A DNA stretch of 39,806 bases from Candidatus Limnocylindrus primus (GCA_003670475.1 QWRJ01000001.1:1-39806); one strand, 5' to 3'; counted from the first letter of the stretch, positions 9,270 to 19,365 are shown. Numbers and translations: made by a program. The notes: a model not told the origin generated them from the sequence alone.

Positions 9270-9766
9270 GCGCGCTGAACCTCACACTCTCTACGCTCGA
9301 TCAGACGCAGCAGTTCGGCGCACTCCTTGCGGGGCTACTCCAGCCAGGCGATCGGCTCTTCCTCATCGGTGAGATCGGTGCTGGGAAGACGACCCTCGCC
9401 CGCGCGATTGGTGCCGCGCTGCAGGCAGATCCGCCACTCACTTCGCCAACATTTGTCCTGATGTCCGAACATCTCGGCACGATGCCGATCTGGCACGGCG
9501 ATGCGTACCGACTCCCTGATGGGAGTGACCCACTTGCGCATGGACTGATTGACGAGCGACAGGCGAGCGGCCTCACGATTATGGAGTGGCCCAATCTGCT
9601 GCACTGGCCGACTAGTGGCGGTGGTGCGGCGCAGATCACGATCAGCTTGCGGTCTGGTGCGACTGAGGAGCAGCGCATCGCGCAGGTTGATTGGCTAGAT
9701 GCAGTTCGATTTCAGCGCCTCCGCGACGCGTTGCACGCGGCTGGACTGGAGCTGCACGATGTCTAG
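9266..9766 (+). CDS. tsaE: tRNA threonylcarbamoyladenosine biosynthesis ATPase TsaE
   Basis: GDRLFLIGEIGAGKTTLARAIGAAL (Walker A); SPTFVLMSEH; HGDAYRL. Confidence 0.92.
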   Translation: MSALNLTLSTLDQTQQFGALLAGLLQPGDRLFLIGEIGAGKTTLARAIGAALQADPPLTSPTFVLMSEHLGTMPIWHGDAYRLPDGSDPLAHGLIDERQASGLTIMEWPNLLHWPTSGGGAAQITISLRSGATEEQRIAQVDWLDAVRFQRLRDALHAAGLELHDV

Positions 9767-10379
9767 TGCCGCTCCACGAACTCCGACACTCCTCATCCTG
9801 GATGGATCGTTCGGCGAGGGTTGCGTTGCGCTGCTCCACCTTGATGGCGCAGCGGCTAGTCGCTTTGAGAGCGCCCCTGAGCTGAGACCGCATCAGCCAC
9901 TCGTCGCACGGGCGGCGGCGCTCCTCCCCGATGCGTCGTCACGGAGCCAGATTGTCGCCGTGCTGGTCGGCGTTGGCCCAGGGAGCTACACGGGGCTGCG
10001 CGCGGCGGCGAGCCTCGCCGCTGGTGTGGCCGCAGCGCTTAACATCCCCGTCATTCAAGTGCCATCGGATCGTGCCCTGCTGCTGGCGCGCGATGCGTCG
10101 GGCCAGACTGATCCGGTCGTCCTCCCGCTTGGAGTGCGTGAGGTGCTGGTCGTGGATGCTGCGGGGAGTCGGATCGCCGAACGAAGCGGTGCCCCAGCGG
10201 GGGCTGACCTGGAACGCATCGCCCCACACCTCCCAGCGGCGCTCGCCAGTACCGCTGCCGAAGCAATTGATCTGTTGCGGGTACATGAGTGGCGCACGGA
10301 GTCCGGTCGCGAGGCGAGTGAGATTGCAATCCGCTACCCCGCGCCACCGCGTGGCGCAGAGGGGGGAGTGGCTCGATGA
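9759..10379 (+). CDS. tsaB: tRNA threonylcarbamoyladenosine biosynthesis protein TsaB
   Basis: ATG at 9759 overlaps the tsaE end; TLLILDGSFGEGCVALL; GVGPGSYTGLRAAASLAAGVAAAL. Confidence 0.9.
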   Translation: MSSAAPRTPTLLILDGSFGEGCVALLHLDGAAASRFESAPELRPHQPLVARAAALLPDASSRSQIVAVLVGVGPGSYTGLRAAASLAAGVAAALNIPVIQVPSDRALLLARDASGQTDPVVLPLGVREVLVVDAAGSRIAERSGAPAGADLERIAPHLPAALASTAAEAIDLLRVHEWRTESGREASEIAIRYPAPPRGAEGGVAR

Positions 10380-10951
10380 AGCGTGCCGACTATGCGATGC
10401 GCCGTATGACGCTCGAAGATCTCCCCGCCATGCGCACAATTGAAGAGGCGAGCTTCACCGCCCCATGGCCGGGGAGTGCCTATGAGTCAGAGCTCACCAC
10501 GAATCGTCTCGCTCGCTACGTGGGGGCGTGGCGCGGCGACGAGCTGCTCGGATTCGGCGGCATCTGGCTGATGGTTGACGAGGCGCATGTGACGACGATC
10601 GCGGTGCAGCCGCGCCTGCGTGGCGAGGGGATTGGGACGGCGCTGATGCTTGAGCTGCTCAGCGAGTCACGTCGCGGTGATGCGCGTGTCACAACCCTTG
10701 ACGTGCGCGTCTCAAATATTGAGGCGCAGCGACTCTACGCGCGGCTCGGCTTCCTTGAGGAGGGGCTACGGAAGCGGTATTACGAAGATAATGGTGAAGA
10801 CGCGCTGATCATGACCACCGCTGAGTTGAGCGATCCAGGGCAAGAGGCGCGCGAGCGGCTCGCCCTTGCCGCACTTGACGCGGGTGAGCGGCTTCCCTCT
10901 GCTGAAGCCTTCGCCGTTGCGGCGCTCGGCGCGAACCAGAGGCGCAGATGA
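10376..10951 (+). CDS. rimI: Ribosomal-protein-alanine N-acetyltransferase (GNAT family)
   Basis: TIAVQPRLRGEGIGTALMLELL; LDVRVSNIEAQRLYARLGF; between tsaB and tsaD. Confidence 0.9.
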   Translation: MKRADYAMRRMTLEDLPAMRTIEEASFTAPWPGSAYESELTTNRLARYVGAWRGDELLGFGGIWLMVDEAHVTTIAVQPRLRGEGIGTALMLELLSESRRGDARVTTLDVRVSNIEAQRLYARLGFLEEGLRKRYYEDNGEDALIMTTAELSDPGQEARERLALAALDAGERLPSAEAFAVAALGANQRRR

Positions 10952-12087
10952 GTCGCGAGCGGTTGATCCTTGCGGTTGAGTCGAGCTGCGATGAGTCGGC
11001 GGTCGCCCTGGTGCGCGACGGCGGCGAGGTGCTTGCCGAACGAATCGCGAGCCAGAGCGATCTGCACGCCGCGACTGGTGGTGTAATCCCCGAGGTTGCA
11101 GCGCGGGAGCATCACCGCTGGGTGCCAAAACTCATTGGCGAAGTGATGGCTGAGGCTGCAACCCTCGGCGTGGCGAACGAGATTGATGCTGTGGCGGTGA
11201 CAACGGGACCAGGCCTGATCGGCTCGCTCCTTGTTGGCGCGGGTTTTGCATCGGCGTGGGCGTGGGGGCGTGGCCTCCCGGTTGTTCCAACGAATCACCT
11301 TGAGGGGCACTTTCGCGCCGCGTGGCTGCGCAGCGCTGGTGCGTCAGCAGCGAGTGCGCCAACCCTTCCGGCGATCGGGCTGATCGTCTCTGGCGGGCAC
11401 ACGCTGCTGGTCCGTGTTGACACAGATGGGAGAACGGAACGGCTCGGCGGAACGATTGATGACGCTGCGGGCGAGGCCTTCGACAAGATTGCGCGACTCC
11501 TCGGGCTCCCGTATCCAGGGGGCGCCGCGCTCTCGGCGCTCGCCGCAGGTGCAGTGCGAGGGGGTGAGCTACCTGGCGGACTGCGGCGTCTCCCCATGGC
11601 GCAGACGGACGGTGAGTACGATCTCTCCTTTAGCGGCGTGAAGACGGCTGCGGCGCGCATGGCGCTCGCCGCGATCGGTGAACCCGCTGCGTCACCCGGT
11701 CGTGCTGCGGCACTAGCCGCAACACTCCGTGATCACCCAGTGCCCGCCGCCGCCGCTGCTGCCATAGCCGCCGCCGCGCAAGACGCGATCATCGCCGCAC
11801 TTGTCTCCCGCGTGGATCGTGCACTCGCCGCCACCCCTGGCGCCTCGCTCGTTGTTGGTGGTGGGGTTGCCGCTAACGTGCCGCTACGAGAAGCACTCGC
11901 CGCCGTTGCGGCACGTCACGGCCGCACGCTCAACGTTCCGCCAGTGCGCTGGTGCACCGATAATGCCGCCATGATCGGTGCCGCCGCACACGCCGCACTG
12001 CGCGAAGGGCGCGCGCAGTTGCAGGACCCCGCACGTGGCGTGAGCGTCGCCGCCTCCTGGCAGTTCGGAGCGGAGGCACCGGTATGA
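10948..12087 (+). CDS. tsaD: tRNA N6-adenosine threonylcarbamoyltransferase
   Basis: LAVESSCDESAVALV; GGVIPEVAAREHHR; GPGLIGSLLVG; NHLEGHF; LIVSGGHTLL; VVGGGVAANVPLR. Confidence 0.96.
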   Translation: MSRERLILAVESSCDESAVALVRDGGEVLAERIASQSDLHAATGGVIPEVAAREHHRWVPKLIGEVMAEAATLGVANEIDAVAVTTGPGLIGSLLVGAGFASAWAWGRGLPVVPTNHLEGHFRAAWLRSAGASAASAPTLPAIGLIVSGGHTLLVRVDTDGRTERLGGTIDDAAGEAFDKIARLLGLPYPGGAALSALAAGAVRGGELPGGLRRLPMAQTDGEYDLSFSGVKTAAARMALAAIGEPAASPGRAAALAATLRDHPVPAAAAAAIAAAAQDAIIAALVSRVDRALAATPGASLVVGGGVAANVPLREALAAVAARHGRTLNVPPVRWCTDNAAMIGAAAHAALREGRAQLQDPARGVSVAASWQFGAEAPV

Positions 12088-13988
12088 GCCCAACACCAGG
12101 CCGACCGGCGCGACGGGGGGCGCCGAGAGGCGCCGCGAAGGGGGTCGTGGAGGGGCATCTTGCCAAGCGACGGCTGAGCCAGAGCTTCCTTGTTGACCTT
12201 GAGGCGCGAGACGCGATCGTTGCCGCCGGTTCCGCAGCACACGGCGAGACGGTCCTTGAGATTGGACCAGGACTCGGCACGCTTACAGAGGGGTTGCTCG
12301 CAACAGGTGCACACGTCGTTGCGATTGAACTCGATGACGATCTGCTGCCGCGGCTCCAGGAGCGTTTCGCTGCGGAGATTGCCGCTGGTCAACTCACGCT
12401 CGTCCATGGTGATGCACTGAATGTGGACCTTGAGCCACTCCTTCCAGCGAGTGGTGGCTGGCGCGTCATCGCGAACATCCCGTATCACATCACCAGTCCG
12501 CTCCTGCATCGGCTCCTGCTGCTGCCGAATCCGGCACAACGAATCGTGCTGCTCGTTCAGCGTGAGGTTGCGGAACGGATCGCGGCAGAGGTGGGCGACT
12601 GGTCGTATCTCACCGCATTTGTCCGCGCACGTGTGGAGGCAACGATTGTGCGCACGGTGCGACGTGAGTCGTTTGATCCGATCCCAGCGGTTGACTCAGC
12701 GGTGCTTGTCCTTGATCGGCTCTCCGCCGATGCGGCGCTGAGCCTCTCGGAGGAGGATGAGGAGCAGCTCTGGCGACTGGTGCAGGCGGGCTTCCGCGAG
12801 CGACGGAAGAAGCTGCGCAACGCGCTGCCGCGTGCACTCCCAACCCCTGTTGATCAGGTGATGGCGGCGCTGGATCGTTCGGATATCGATCCAGACCTCC
12901 GCGCCCAGGCGCTCGGCGTGGAGGAGTGGGTGCGGCTACTGCGCGCACTTGGAGGCATTCCAGGTGCGCCGACGCGTGCGCCTCGCATGATGCGCACCGA
13001 GCCTGGCGAGGCGCCGACACGGCGTACACGCGTTGGCGCAGGACGCGTGAACTGGGTGGAACTTGATGCGCCAGGGAAGGTGAACCTCACGCTCGCCGTG
13101 CTCGGCCAACGCAGCGACGGCTATCACAACCTGCACTCGGTTGTGGCACCGCTCCGTCTCGCTGATCACCTCACGCTGCGGCTCCGTTCAGCGGGGGAGA
13201 GTGAGGACGAGCTGCACTGCGCTGGGCTCCCAATTCCCGGGACGGCGGAGAATCTGATTTATGTTGCGCTGCGTGAACTGCGCGCCGCACTTGGACCAGG
13301 GGCGCCGCTCCCGCCCCTCTCCGTCGTTCTGGAGAAGCGCCTCCCCGTTGCCGCAGGTCTCGGTGGTGGATCAAGCGATGCGGCGGCTGCGCTGCGTGGC
13401 GCGCTGCAACTCTGCAACCTGAAGATGGAGCCGCGTCAACTAATGGAGGTTGCGGCACGGATCGGTTCCGATGTTCCACTCTTCCTCCCCGAAGGTCCGG
13501 TGCTGATGGAGGGGCGTGGCGAAGAGATCACGCCGCTCACGCGATGGTCAGAGCCGACCCCTGGTGTCCTGCTGGTGAGTGCCAGCGAAGGGATCAAGAC
13601 CCCCGACGTGTTCGCCGCGTTCGCTGGCGGGATTCGTGGTGAGTCGTATGGTGCGGCGCTGGTCAGCTCGCAGCACCTGGCGCAGGAGTTGACCACTGGG
13701 CTCTCAACGGCGGAGCTGCTGTTGCGCTCCTCCACGCTCGCCTCGGCGAACGACCTGCTCGCCCCTGCGCGTGCGATCACGCCATGGCTCAGGCCGCTCG
13801 ATCACGCCCTGCGCCGCGTGCTTGGACAACCCCTCTCGCTCTCAGGATCGGGGCCAACCCTCTTCCTCCTCTATCCTTCGCTCTACGATGCTTCAGCGGC
13901 TGGAGCGCTGCTCGAGGCGGCGGTTGCCCGCGGTGAGCTGGAGCTACCGCCAGGTGGCGTGACGATCACTGCGACAGAGTTGGCATAG
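12084..13988 (+). CDS. rsmA-ispE: Fused 16S rRNA dimethyladenosine transferase (RsmA/KsgA) - CDP-ME kinase (IspE)
   Basis: Single 634-aa frame: N-terminal LAKRRLSQSFLVD...VLEIGPGLGTLTEGL...NIPYHITSPLLHRLL; C-terminal DAPGKVNLTLAVLGQRSDGYHNLHSVV...LPVAAGLGGGSSDAAAALR...LSGSGPTLFLL. Confidence 0.92.
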   Translation: MSPTPGRPARRGAPRGAAKGVVEGHLAKRRLSQSFLVDLEARDAIVAAGSAAHGETVLEIGPGLGTLTEGLLATGAHVVAIELDDDLLPRLQERFAAEIAAGQLTLVHGDALNVDLEPLLPASGGWRVIANIPYHITSPLLHRLLLLPNPAQRIVLLVQREVAERIAAEVGDWSYLTAFVRARVEATIVRTVRRESFDPIPAVDSAVLVLDRLSADAALSLSEEDEEQLWRLVQAGFRERRKKLRNALPRALPTPVDQVMAALDRSDIDPDLRAQALGVEEWVRLLRALGGIPGAPTRAPRMMRTEPGEAPTRRTRVGAGRVNWVELDAPGKVNLTLAVLGQRSDGYHNLHSVVAPLRLADHLTLRLRSAGESEDELHCAGLPIPGTAENLIYVALRELRAALGPGAPLPPLSVVLEKRLPVAAGLGGGSSDAAAALRGALQLCNLKMEPRQLMEVAARIGSDVPLFLPEGPVLMEGRGEEITPLTRWSEPTPGVLLVSASEGIKTPDVFAAFAGGIRGESYGAALVSSQHLAQELTTGLSTAELLLRSSTLASANDLLAPARAITPWLRPLDHALRRVLGQPLSLSGSGPTLFLLYPSLYDASAAGALLEAAVARGELELPPGGVTITATELA

Positions 13989-14004
13989 CGAGAGGAGTAC
14001 TTCG

Positions 14005-14385
14005 ATGGGTAAGGCGATTAACGGACCTGGGGTTGCGCCAGCGATCGGACCATATAGTGCGGCGATCACCTCTGGCGATCTCCTCTTCTGCTCTGGCCAG
14101 CTCGGCATGGACCCTGCCACTGGCGACCTTCGTGACGGCGTTACAGCGCAGGCGGAGCAGGCGCTCGTGAACCTGCGCGCACTACTCGCCGCCGCTGGGT
14201 TCGGTGTTGAGCACGTGGTGAAGTGCACCATCTTCCTGACGAACCTCGCCGACTTTGCCACCGTGAATGAGATCTACGGTCGCACCTTCTCGGAGCCGTA
14301 CCCCGCACGCTCAACCGTGCAGGTGGCGGGGCTCCCCAAGGGGGGGCTCGTGGAGATTGAGGCGATCGCCCAGAGGGTCGGCTAG
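14005..14385 (+). CDS. ridA: RidA family reactive intermediate/imine deaminase
   Basis: AIGPYSAAITSGDLLFCSGQLGMDPATGDL...TVQVAGLPKGGLVEIEAIA. Confidence 0.93.
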   Translation: MGKAINGPGVAPAIGPYSAAITSGDLLFCSGQLGMDPATGDLRDGVTAQAEQALVNLRALLAAAGFGVEHVVKCTIFLTNLADFATVNEIYGRTFSEPYPARSTVQVAGLPKGGLVEIEAIAQRVG

Positions 14386-14397
14386 ACTCTTCTCCAG

Positions 14398-15774
14398 ATG
14401 ACACCCTCAAGTACTGGGCCGGAGCGCCTTTCGGGCGTGACGGCCATCATCCTCGCCGCTGGAGTCGGCTCGCGCATGGGCGCCGCCGAACCGAAGGTTC
14501 TGCACCCACTTCTTGGTCGTCCGATGGCCCTCTGGGTGCTGGAGTCGATCCACACCGTGGTGAGCGATCCTGCGATCCTCCTCCTCTCACCGGCCACTGC
14601 GGCACTCCATGCGCTTGCCCCAAAGGGGACGCTGCGCGCCGAGCAGCCTGAGCCGCGCGGCACCGGTGATGCGGTGCGCTGCGCACTCCCTGCGCTGCCA
14701 GCCGGCGCAACCGAGATTCTGATTGCCTGCGGCGATACACCGCTCCTTGAGCCGAGCACGATCAGTGCGCTGATCGCTGCGCGCCGCGCGGCCAAGGTAC
14801 CGCTCGCCCTCGCCGCCTTCCACGCTGACGATCCGACTGGGTACGGCCGTGTGGAACTGAACGACGCCGGTCGCGCCACGCGCATCACTGAAGAGCGCGA
14901 CGCGTCGCCTGAAGTTCGAGAGAGCGATCTCGTCAACGCGGGACTCTACGTTGTTGATCGCGCCTGGCTTGAGACGGCGTTGAAGGGGCTCACCGCATCC
15001 AAAGCAACGGGCGAGATCTACCTCACCGACCTTGTCGCCGCCGCAGCAGCGGCTGGCAGCCCAGCCCCGATTCTCCTTGGGAGCGAGGCAGACCTTGAAG
15101 GGGTGAATGATCGCCGCCAGTTCGCCGACGCGGCAGCGGCGCTCCGTGAGCGGGTCAACGCGGGGCATATGGAGCGCGGCGTTGGGATGGTTGATCCGAC
15201 GACGATCTGGATCGATCCTACGGTTGAGATTGCTGCAGACGTGGCGATTGAGCCAAACGTGATGATCAGTGGCACCACCACGATCGGGGCGCGCAGTCGC
15301 ATCGAGTCTGGCTCGCGCATCCACCAGAGTCAGATTGGTGCAGGCTGCACGATTCGCTCGAGCGATATCAGCGAATCGCGTCTACACGACGACGTGGAGG
15401 TTGGGCCCTTTGCGCACATTCGTCCAGGCTGTGACATTGGCGCCGGCGCGCATGTGGGGAATTACGCCGAGCTGAAGGCGACGACACTCGGCGTGCGCGT
15501 CAAGGTCGGTCATCACAGCTATCTCGGCGATACCACCGTTGGTGAGGCGGCGAACATCGGCGCAGGGACGATCACCGCGAACTATGACGGTGTGGCAAAG
15601 CATGCGACCTCAATCGGCGCGGGTGCCTTCACGGGGATTGGCACACTGATCGTTGCACCAGTGAAGATGGGGTCAAAGTCGAAGACTGGCGCAGGGACGG
15701 TGCTCCTTGAGGACCTTCCAGACGGCGCACTTGCGGTAGGGGTTCCGGCGCGCGTCATCACTAGAAAAGGGTGA
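14398..15774 (+). CDS. glmU: Bifunctional UDP-GlcNAc pyrophosphorylase / GlcN-1-P acetyltransferase
   Basis: IILAAGVGSRMGAAEPKVLHPLLGRPM; LbH hexapeptide repeats; GEAANIGAGTITANYDGVAKHATSIGAGAFTGIGTLIVAPV. Confidence 0.95.
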   Translation: MTPSSTGPERLSGVTAIILAAGVGSRMGAAEPKVLHPLLGRPMALWVLESIHTVVSDPAILLLSPATAALHALAPKGTLRAEQPEPRGTGDAVRCALPALPAGATEILIACGDTPLLEPSTISALIAARRAAKVPLALAAFHADDPTGYGRVELNDAGRATRITEERDASPEVRESDLVNAGLYVVDRAWLETALKGLTASKATGEIYLTDLVAAAAAAGSPAPILLGSEADLEGVNDRRQFADAAAALRERVNAGHMERGVGMVDPTTIWIDPTVEIAADVAIEPNVMISGTTTIGARSRIESGSRIHQSQIGAGCTIRSSDISESRLHDDVEVGPFAHIRPGCDIGAGAHVGNYAELKATTLGVRVKVGHHSYLGDTTVGEAANIGAGTITANYDGVAKHATSIGAGAFTGIGTLIVAPVKMGSKSKTGAGTVLLEDLPDGALAVGVPARVITRKG

Positions 15775-15779
15775 TCTGA

Positions 15780-17108
15780 ATGCTTGCTGATCTTGGGCTG
15801 ATCCTGCTCCTGATTCTCCTCAACGGTCTCTTCGTTGCGGCGGAGATCGCCTTCGTCACCGTCCGTCGCACACGCCTTGACGAGCTCGCCGATGAGGGGG
15901 ATCGGCGCGCTGCGCGCGCGCTGCGCCTCCTCAAAGATCCAGGGCGCTTCTTGGCCGTGATCCAGGTTGCGATCACCTTCCTCGGCGCCCTCGCTTCGGC
16001 GGTTGCTGCGGTGAGCATCGTTGAGCTGCTTGCGACGCCGCTCAGCGGCGTCTCGTGGATTGGGGAGCGGGCTGGCGTGATCGCGCTCCTCGTTGTGACC
16101 CTCCTCGTCTCGGTCGTCTCCATCGTCCTTGGTGAACTGATTCCGAAGGGATTCGCCTTGGCAAACCCTGATCGGATCGCACTCGTCGCCTCAGGACCAA
16201 TCTCCCTCTTTGCAAAGATCGTGAGCCCACTCGTCGCACTCCTTGTCCTCCTCACCAAGGTGATCTCTAAACCGTTCGGCATTGACCCAACGCGCACTCC
16301 AGAGCTCTCCGCCGCGGAGATTCGCCTCATCGTTGAGCAGGGGAGCCAGCAGGGTGTCCTTGAGGCGGAAGAGGAGCAGATGATCTCCGCTGTGATGTCG
16401 CTCAGTGACTCAAAGCTGCACGAGGTGATGGTGCCGCGCATCGACATCGTTGCGATCGATCAAGAGGCAACGTTCGATGAGGCGGTCGAAGTTGTCCTCA
16501 AAGAGGGGCACAGCCGAACACCGCTCTACCGCGAGTCGGTCGACCATATCGTCGGCATCCTGTATGCGAAGGATCTGCTGCGACTGATCGCCGCGGGCGG
16601 GACGCGACCGCGCCTCCGCGACATCATGCGCCCAGCACTCTTCGTCCCTGAGTCACAGTCGGTTGATGACCTGCTGCACGAGCTACAGCGCCGCAAGGTG
16701 CACATGGCGGTTGTCTTGGACGAGTACGGCGGCACCGCCGGCCTCGTCACCATTGAGGATCTCCTTGAAGAGATCGTTGGAGAGATTCAGGACGAGTTCG
16801 ACGAAGAGGAGCCGATGAAGGTGGAGATCGGGCCAGGCGAGGTGATCCTGGATGGTCGCGCCGCTATTGATGATCTCACCGAACTCGTTGAGCCTGCACT
16901 TGAGCTCGAGGACGACGAGGAGTACGACACGCTCGGCGGCTTTGTCTACCACCGCATCGGTCGCGTTCCCGTTGTTGGCGACGCCGTAGTGATTGAGCCG
17001 TTCGTGATCACGGTGATTAAGGTGAGCGGTCGCCGTGTTGGGAAGGTGCGCGTCCGCTGGACGCCGATCAGCACTGCTGCCGCGTCAAACGGAGACGAAG
17101 GGAAGTAG
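15780..17108 (+). CDS. HlyC/CorC family transporter (DUF21-CBS-CorC domains)
   Basis: N-terminal TM DUF21; [15 protein letters not shown] domains; [36 protein letters not shown]. Confidence 0.92.
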   Translation: MLADLGLILLLILLNGLFVAAEIAFVTVRRTRLDELADEGDRRAARALRLLKDPGRFLAVIQVAITFLGALASAVAAVSIVELLATPLSGVSWIGERAGVIALLVVTLLVSVVSIVLGELIPKGFALANPDRIALVASGPISLFAKIVSPLVALLVLLTKVISKPFGIDPTRTPELSAAEIRLIVEQGSQQGVLEAEEEQMISAVMSLSDSKLHEVMVPRIDIVAIDQEATFDEAVEVVLKEGHSRTPLYRESVDHIVGILYAKDLLRLIAAGGTRPRLRDIMRPALFVPESQSVDDLLHELQRRKVHMAVVLDEYGGTAGLVTIEDLLEEIVGEIQDEFDEEEPMKVEIGPGEVILDGRAAIDDLTELVEPALELEDDEEYDTLGGFVYHRIGRVPVVGDAVVIEPFVITVIKVSGRRVGKVRVRWTPISTAAASNGDEGK

Positions 17109-17114
17109 GCTGCG

Positions 17115-17129
17115 CTCCGCTATGCGGAG
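17115..17129. other. Stem-loop CTCCGC-TAT-GCGGAG between convergent genes, containing the stop of the prenyl synthase gene
   Basis: Perfect 6-bp inverted repeat; possible weak bidirectional terminator, no T-tract. Confidence 0.3.
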
Positions 17130-18172
17130 ATGACGCGCGTCAGGATCTCTTCTAGTCGCTCGATCGCTCGCGGGTTCATCGCCTTCACGCTGTGGATCTC
17201 CTTCAGGGCGCGCTCACGCCAGATCGCCGCCTGCTCACGCGTGTAGGCCTCAGCGCCTGTGCGCTCAAGCACGGCGAGTCCAGCCGCAATGAGTGCCGCG
17301 TCAGGGTTCGGCGTGGAGAAGAGTCGGTCGAGCGTCCCGCGATCTTCGGTGTTGGCGTGCTCCGCCGCGTAGAGGACGGGGAGCGTCTTCTTATGACGCG
17401 CTAGGTCTGACGGCTCTTTCCCTGTTGCCGCCTCGTTCCCCCAGATGCCGAGGAGATCATCATTGATCTGGAAGGCGAGCCCCAACGCCCAACCGAAGGC
17501 ACGGAAGCGAGCAATCACCTCGTTGTCATCGGTTGCAAGCACCGCCGCTGACTCAACGCCGCCAGAGATGAGTGCAGCGGTCTTGCGGCCGATCATCTCG
17601 AAGTAGTGCTCCACGCTCTGCATTTCGTTCTTCTGGCTTGCGGCAATATCAATGAACTGACCTTCGCAGAGGCGGAGGCAGGTCTCGTCATAGATCTTCA
17701 TCATGCGGATCACCTTTGCGTCGGAGAAGCCGAGCGCGCTCAGGCGGTGCGTCGCGACGCGGCTGATGGTGAAGAGGGCGTCACCCGTGTTGATGGCATG
17801 GGGGATCCCCTCACGCACCCAGAGGGTGGGTCGTCCACGGCGCTCTGCGTCGCTGTCTTCGATGTCGTCATGCACCAAGCTGAAGTTATGGCCGAGCTCA
17901 ACGGCTGCGGCTCCAGGGATGGCGCGCTCCCAGTCGCTGGAGAGCGATGCGTAGGTGAGCAGCCCGAGGAGTGGCCGCATTCGCTTCCCAAGCCGTGCGG
18001 TCGGATCGCCGTAGCCCATGTGATAGCGGATCTGGTCGTACATGTTTGCGGTGATCGGCTCCTCCCACTCCGCGAAGAGCGCAAGGATCGCCTTGTCTGT
18101 TGCGGCGATGAGCACGTCAAGATCTAGCTCGAGCAGGTTCGCGCCAGAGGGTGTGCCCCGTAACTCCGTCAT
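17120..18172 (-). CDS. Polyprenyl/geranylgeranyl diphosphate synthase
   Basis: FSLVHDDIEDSDAERRGRPTLW (DDxxD) and FQINDDLLGIWG. Confidence 0.92.
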   Translation of the reverse strand: MTELRGTPSGANLLELDLDVLIAATDKAILALFAEWEEPITANMYDQIRYHMGYGDPTARLGKRMRPLLGLLTYASLSSDWERAIPGAAAVELGHNFSLVHDDIEDSDAERRGRPTLWVREGIPHAINTGDALFTISRVATHRLSALGFSDAKVIRMMKIYDETCLRLCEGQFIDIAASQKNEMQSVEHYFEMIGRKTAALISGGVESAAVLATDDNEVIARFRAFGWALGLAFQINDDLLGIWGNEAATGKEPSDLARHKKTLPVLYAAEHANTEDRGTLDRLFSTPNPDAALIAAGLAVLERTGAEAYTREQAAIWRERALKEIHSVKAMNPRAIERLEEILTRVISA

Positions 18173-18179
18173 ACCCCAA

Positions 18180-18188
18180 TGCTACCCT
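18180..18188 (+). promoter_or_regulatory. Extended -10 TGcTACCCT upstream of recO, implying a near-leaderless transcript
   Basis: Last T of the -10 is 6 nt before the recO ATG (18195). Confidence 0.4.
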
Positions 18189-18194
18189 GACCCC

Positions 18195-18941
18195 ATGCCT
18201 GAACGCCGAACCTCACGGACGCTGGCGGTTGTGACCTCCCGATTTCGATTAGGTGAGGCGGATCGCGTCCTTACCCTCCTCTCGCCGGATCGCGGCAAGT
18301 TCAAGGCGATCGCGAAGGGGGTGCGTAAGCCAACGAGTCGGCTCGGTGGCGGCGTGGAGCCGTTCGCCGAACTTGAGGTTGCGCTCGCCGCCGGTCGCAC
18401 CTTCGACATCGTGACGCAGGTGCAGTCGCGTCGCGTCTGGCTCGGGCTCCGCGAACGGCTAAAGAGCAGCGCCGTCGCCTGGTACGCGGCGGAGCTCGTT
18501 GAGCGCGCCACCAGTGAAGAGCAGCCTGAGCCGCAACTCTACGAGCTCCTCATCCACGCCTGGGATCTCCTTGAAGCGGGCGCCTCCGATGAGCTCGTTG
18601 CGCGCTGGGTTGAGCTCGGACTTCTTGATGCGGCAGGACACGGCCCCGAGCTTGATCAGTGTCTTGATTGCGGGCGCGCGCCAGTTGAGGGGGAGGGTCT
18701 GCGCTGGGATGAGGTGGCGGGCGGTATCCGTTGTGCAGCACATGGTGAGGGGCTTCCGCTTAGTAGTGATGCGCTGCGCCTCCTGCGCGCGCTGCGACGC
18801 TTCCCCCCAGAGCAACTCACTCAACTTCGTCTCCCCACAGGACCACTCGCGGAGGCGGATCGCGCCCTCCGTGGCTCTATCCTGTTGCTCTACGGACATG
18901 AGCCGAAGAGTCGAAGCTTCCTTGATGAGGTGATGGCATGA
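18195..18941 (+). CDS. recO: DNA repair protein RecO
   Basis: RTLAVVTSRFRLGEADRVLTLLSPDRGKFKAIAKGVRKPTSRLGG; Cys motif LDQCLDCGRAP...IRCAAH. Confidence 0.93.
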   Translation: MPERRTSRTLAVVTSRFRLGEADRVLTLLSPDRGKFKAIAKGVRKPTSRLGGGVEPFAELEVALAAGRTFDIVTQVQSRRVWLGLRERLKSSAVAWYAAELVERATSEEQPEPQLYELLIHAWDLLEAGASDELVARWVELGLLDAAGHGPELDQCLDCGRAPVEGEGLRWDEVAGGIRCAAHGEGLPLSSDALRLLRALRRFPPEQLTQLRLPTGPLAEADRALRGSILLLYGHEPKSRSFLDEVMA

Positions 18942-18960
18942 GTGAGGTGGCGGCATGAAC
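18927..18960 (+). repeat. Two tandem 17-bp units at the recO/crcB junction, creating one 6-codon mini-ORF
   Basis: GAGGTGATGGCATGAGT (18927-18943) and GAGGTGGCGGCATGAAC (18944-18960); 13/17 identical. Confidence 0.8.
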
Positions 18961-19335
18961 AGCGTGAGCGATCTACTCCTCGTGGCGTTCGGTGGCGGTG
19001 CTGGCGCGCTGCTGCGCGGTGGTATCGACACGCTCGCGACACGCTTCGGTCTTGCGGCACCACTCGCCACACTCTCCATCAACCTCCTCGGCTCCTTCTT
19101 CGCTGGCCTCGTTGCTGTGCTGCTGATCGATCGCAGCCTTCTCCCTGAGGCGGCGCGACCACTCCTCCTGATCGGCCTACTCGGTGGCTTCACCACCTTC
19201 TCCACCTTTGCGCTGCAGCTCGCACGGATGAGCGACGCAGGGGAGGCGCTTCCGCTCCTCGCCTATGCGGCGGGGTCGCTCCTTCTCGGGTTCGCCGCTG
19301 CTGTTGCGGGGATCGCTCTCGGGCGTGCCCTCTAG
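18955..19335 (+). CDS. crcB: Fluoride channel CrcB/Fluc
   Basis: GGGAGALLRGGIDTLA; TLSINLLGSFFAGL; LLGGFTTFSTFALQ. Confidence 0.93.
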   Translation: MNSVSDLLLVAFGGGAGALLRGGIDTLATRFGLAAPLATLSINLLGSFFAGLVAVLLIDRSLLPEAARPLLLIGLLGGFTTFSTFALQLARMSDAGEALPLLAYAAGSLLLGFAAAVAGIALGRAL

Positions 19336-19365
19336 CGTGCGACGGATCGGGTAGGCTTCCACTTC

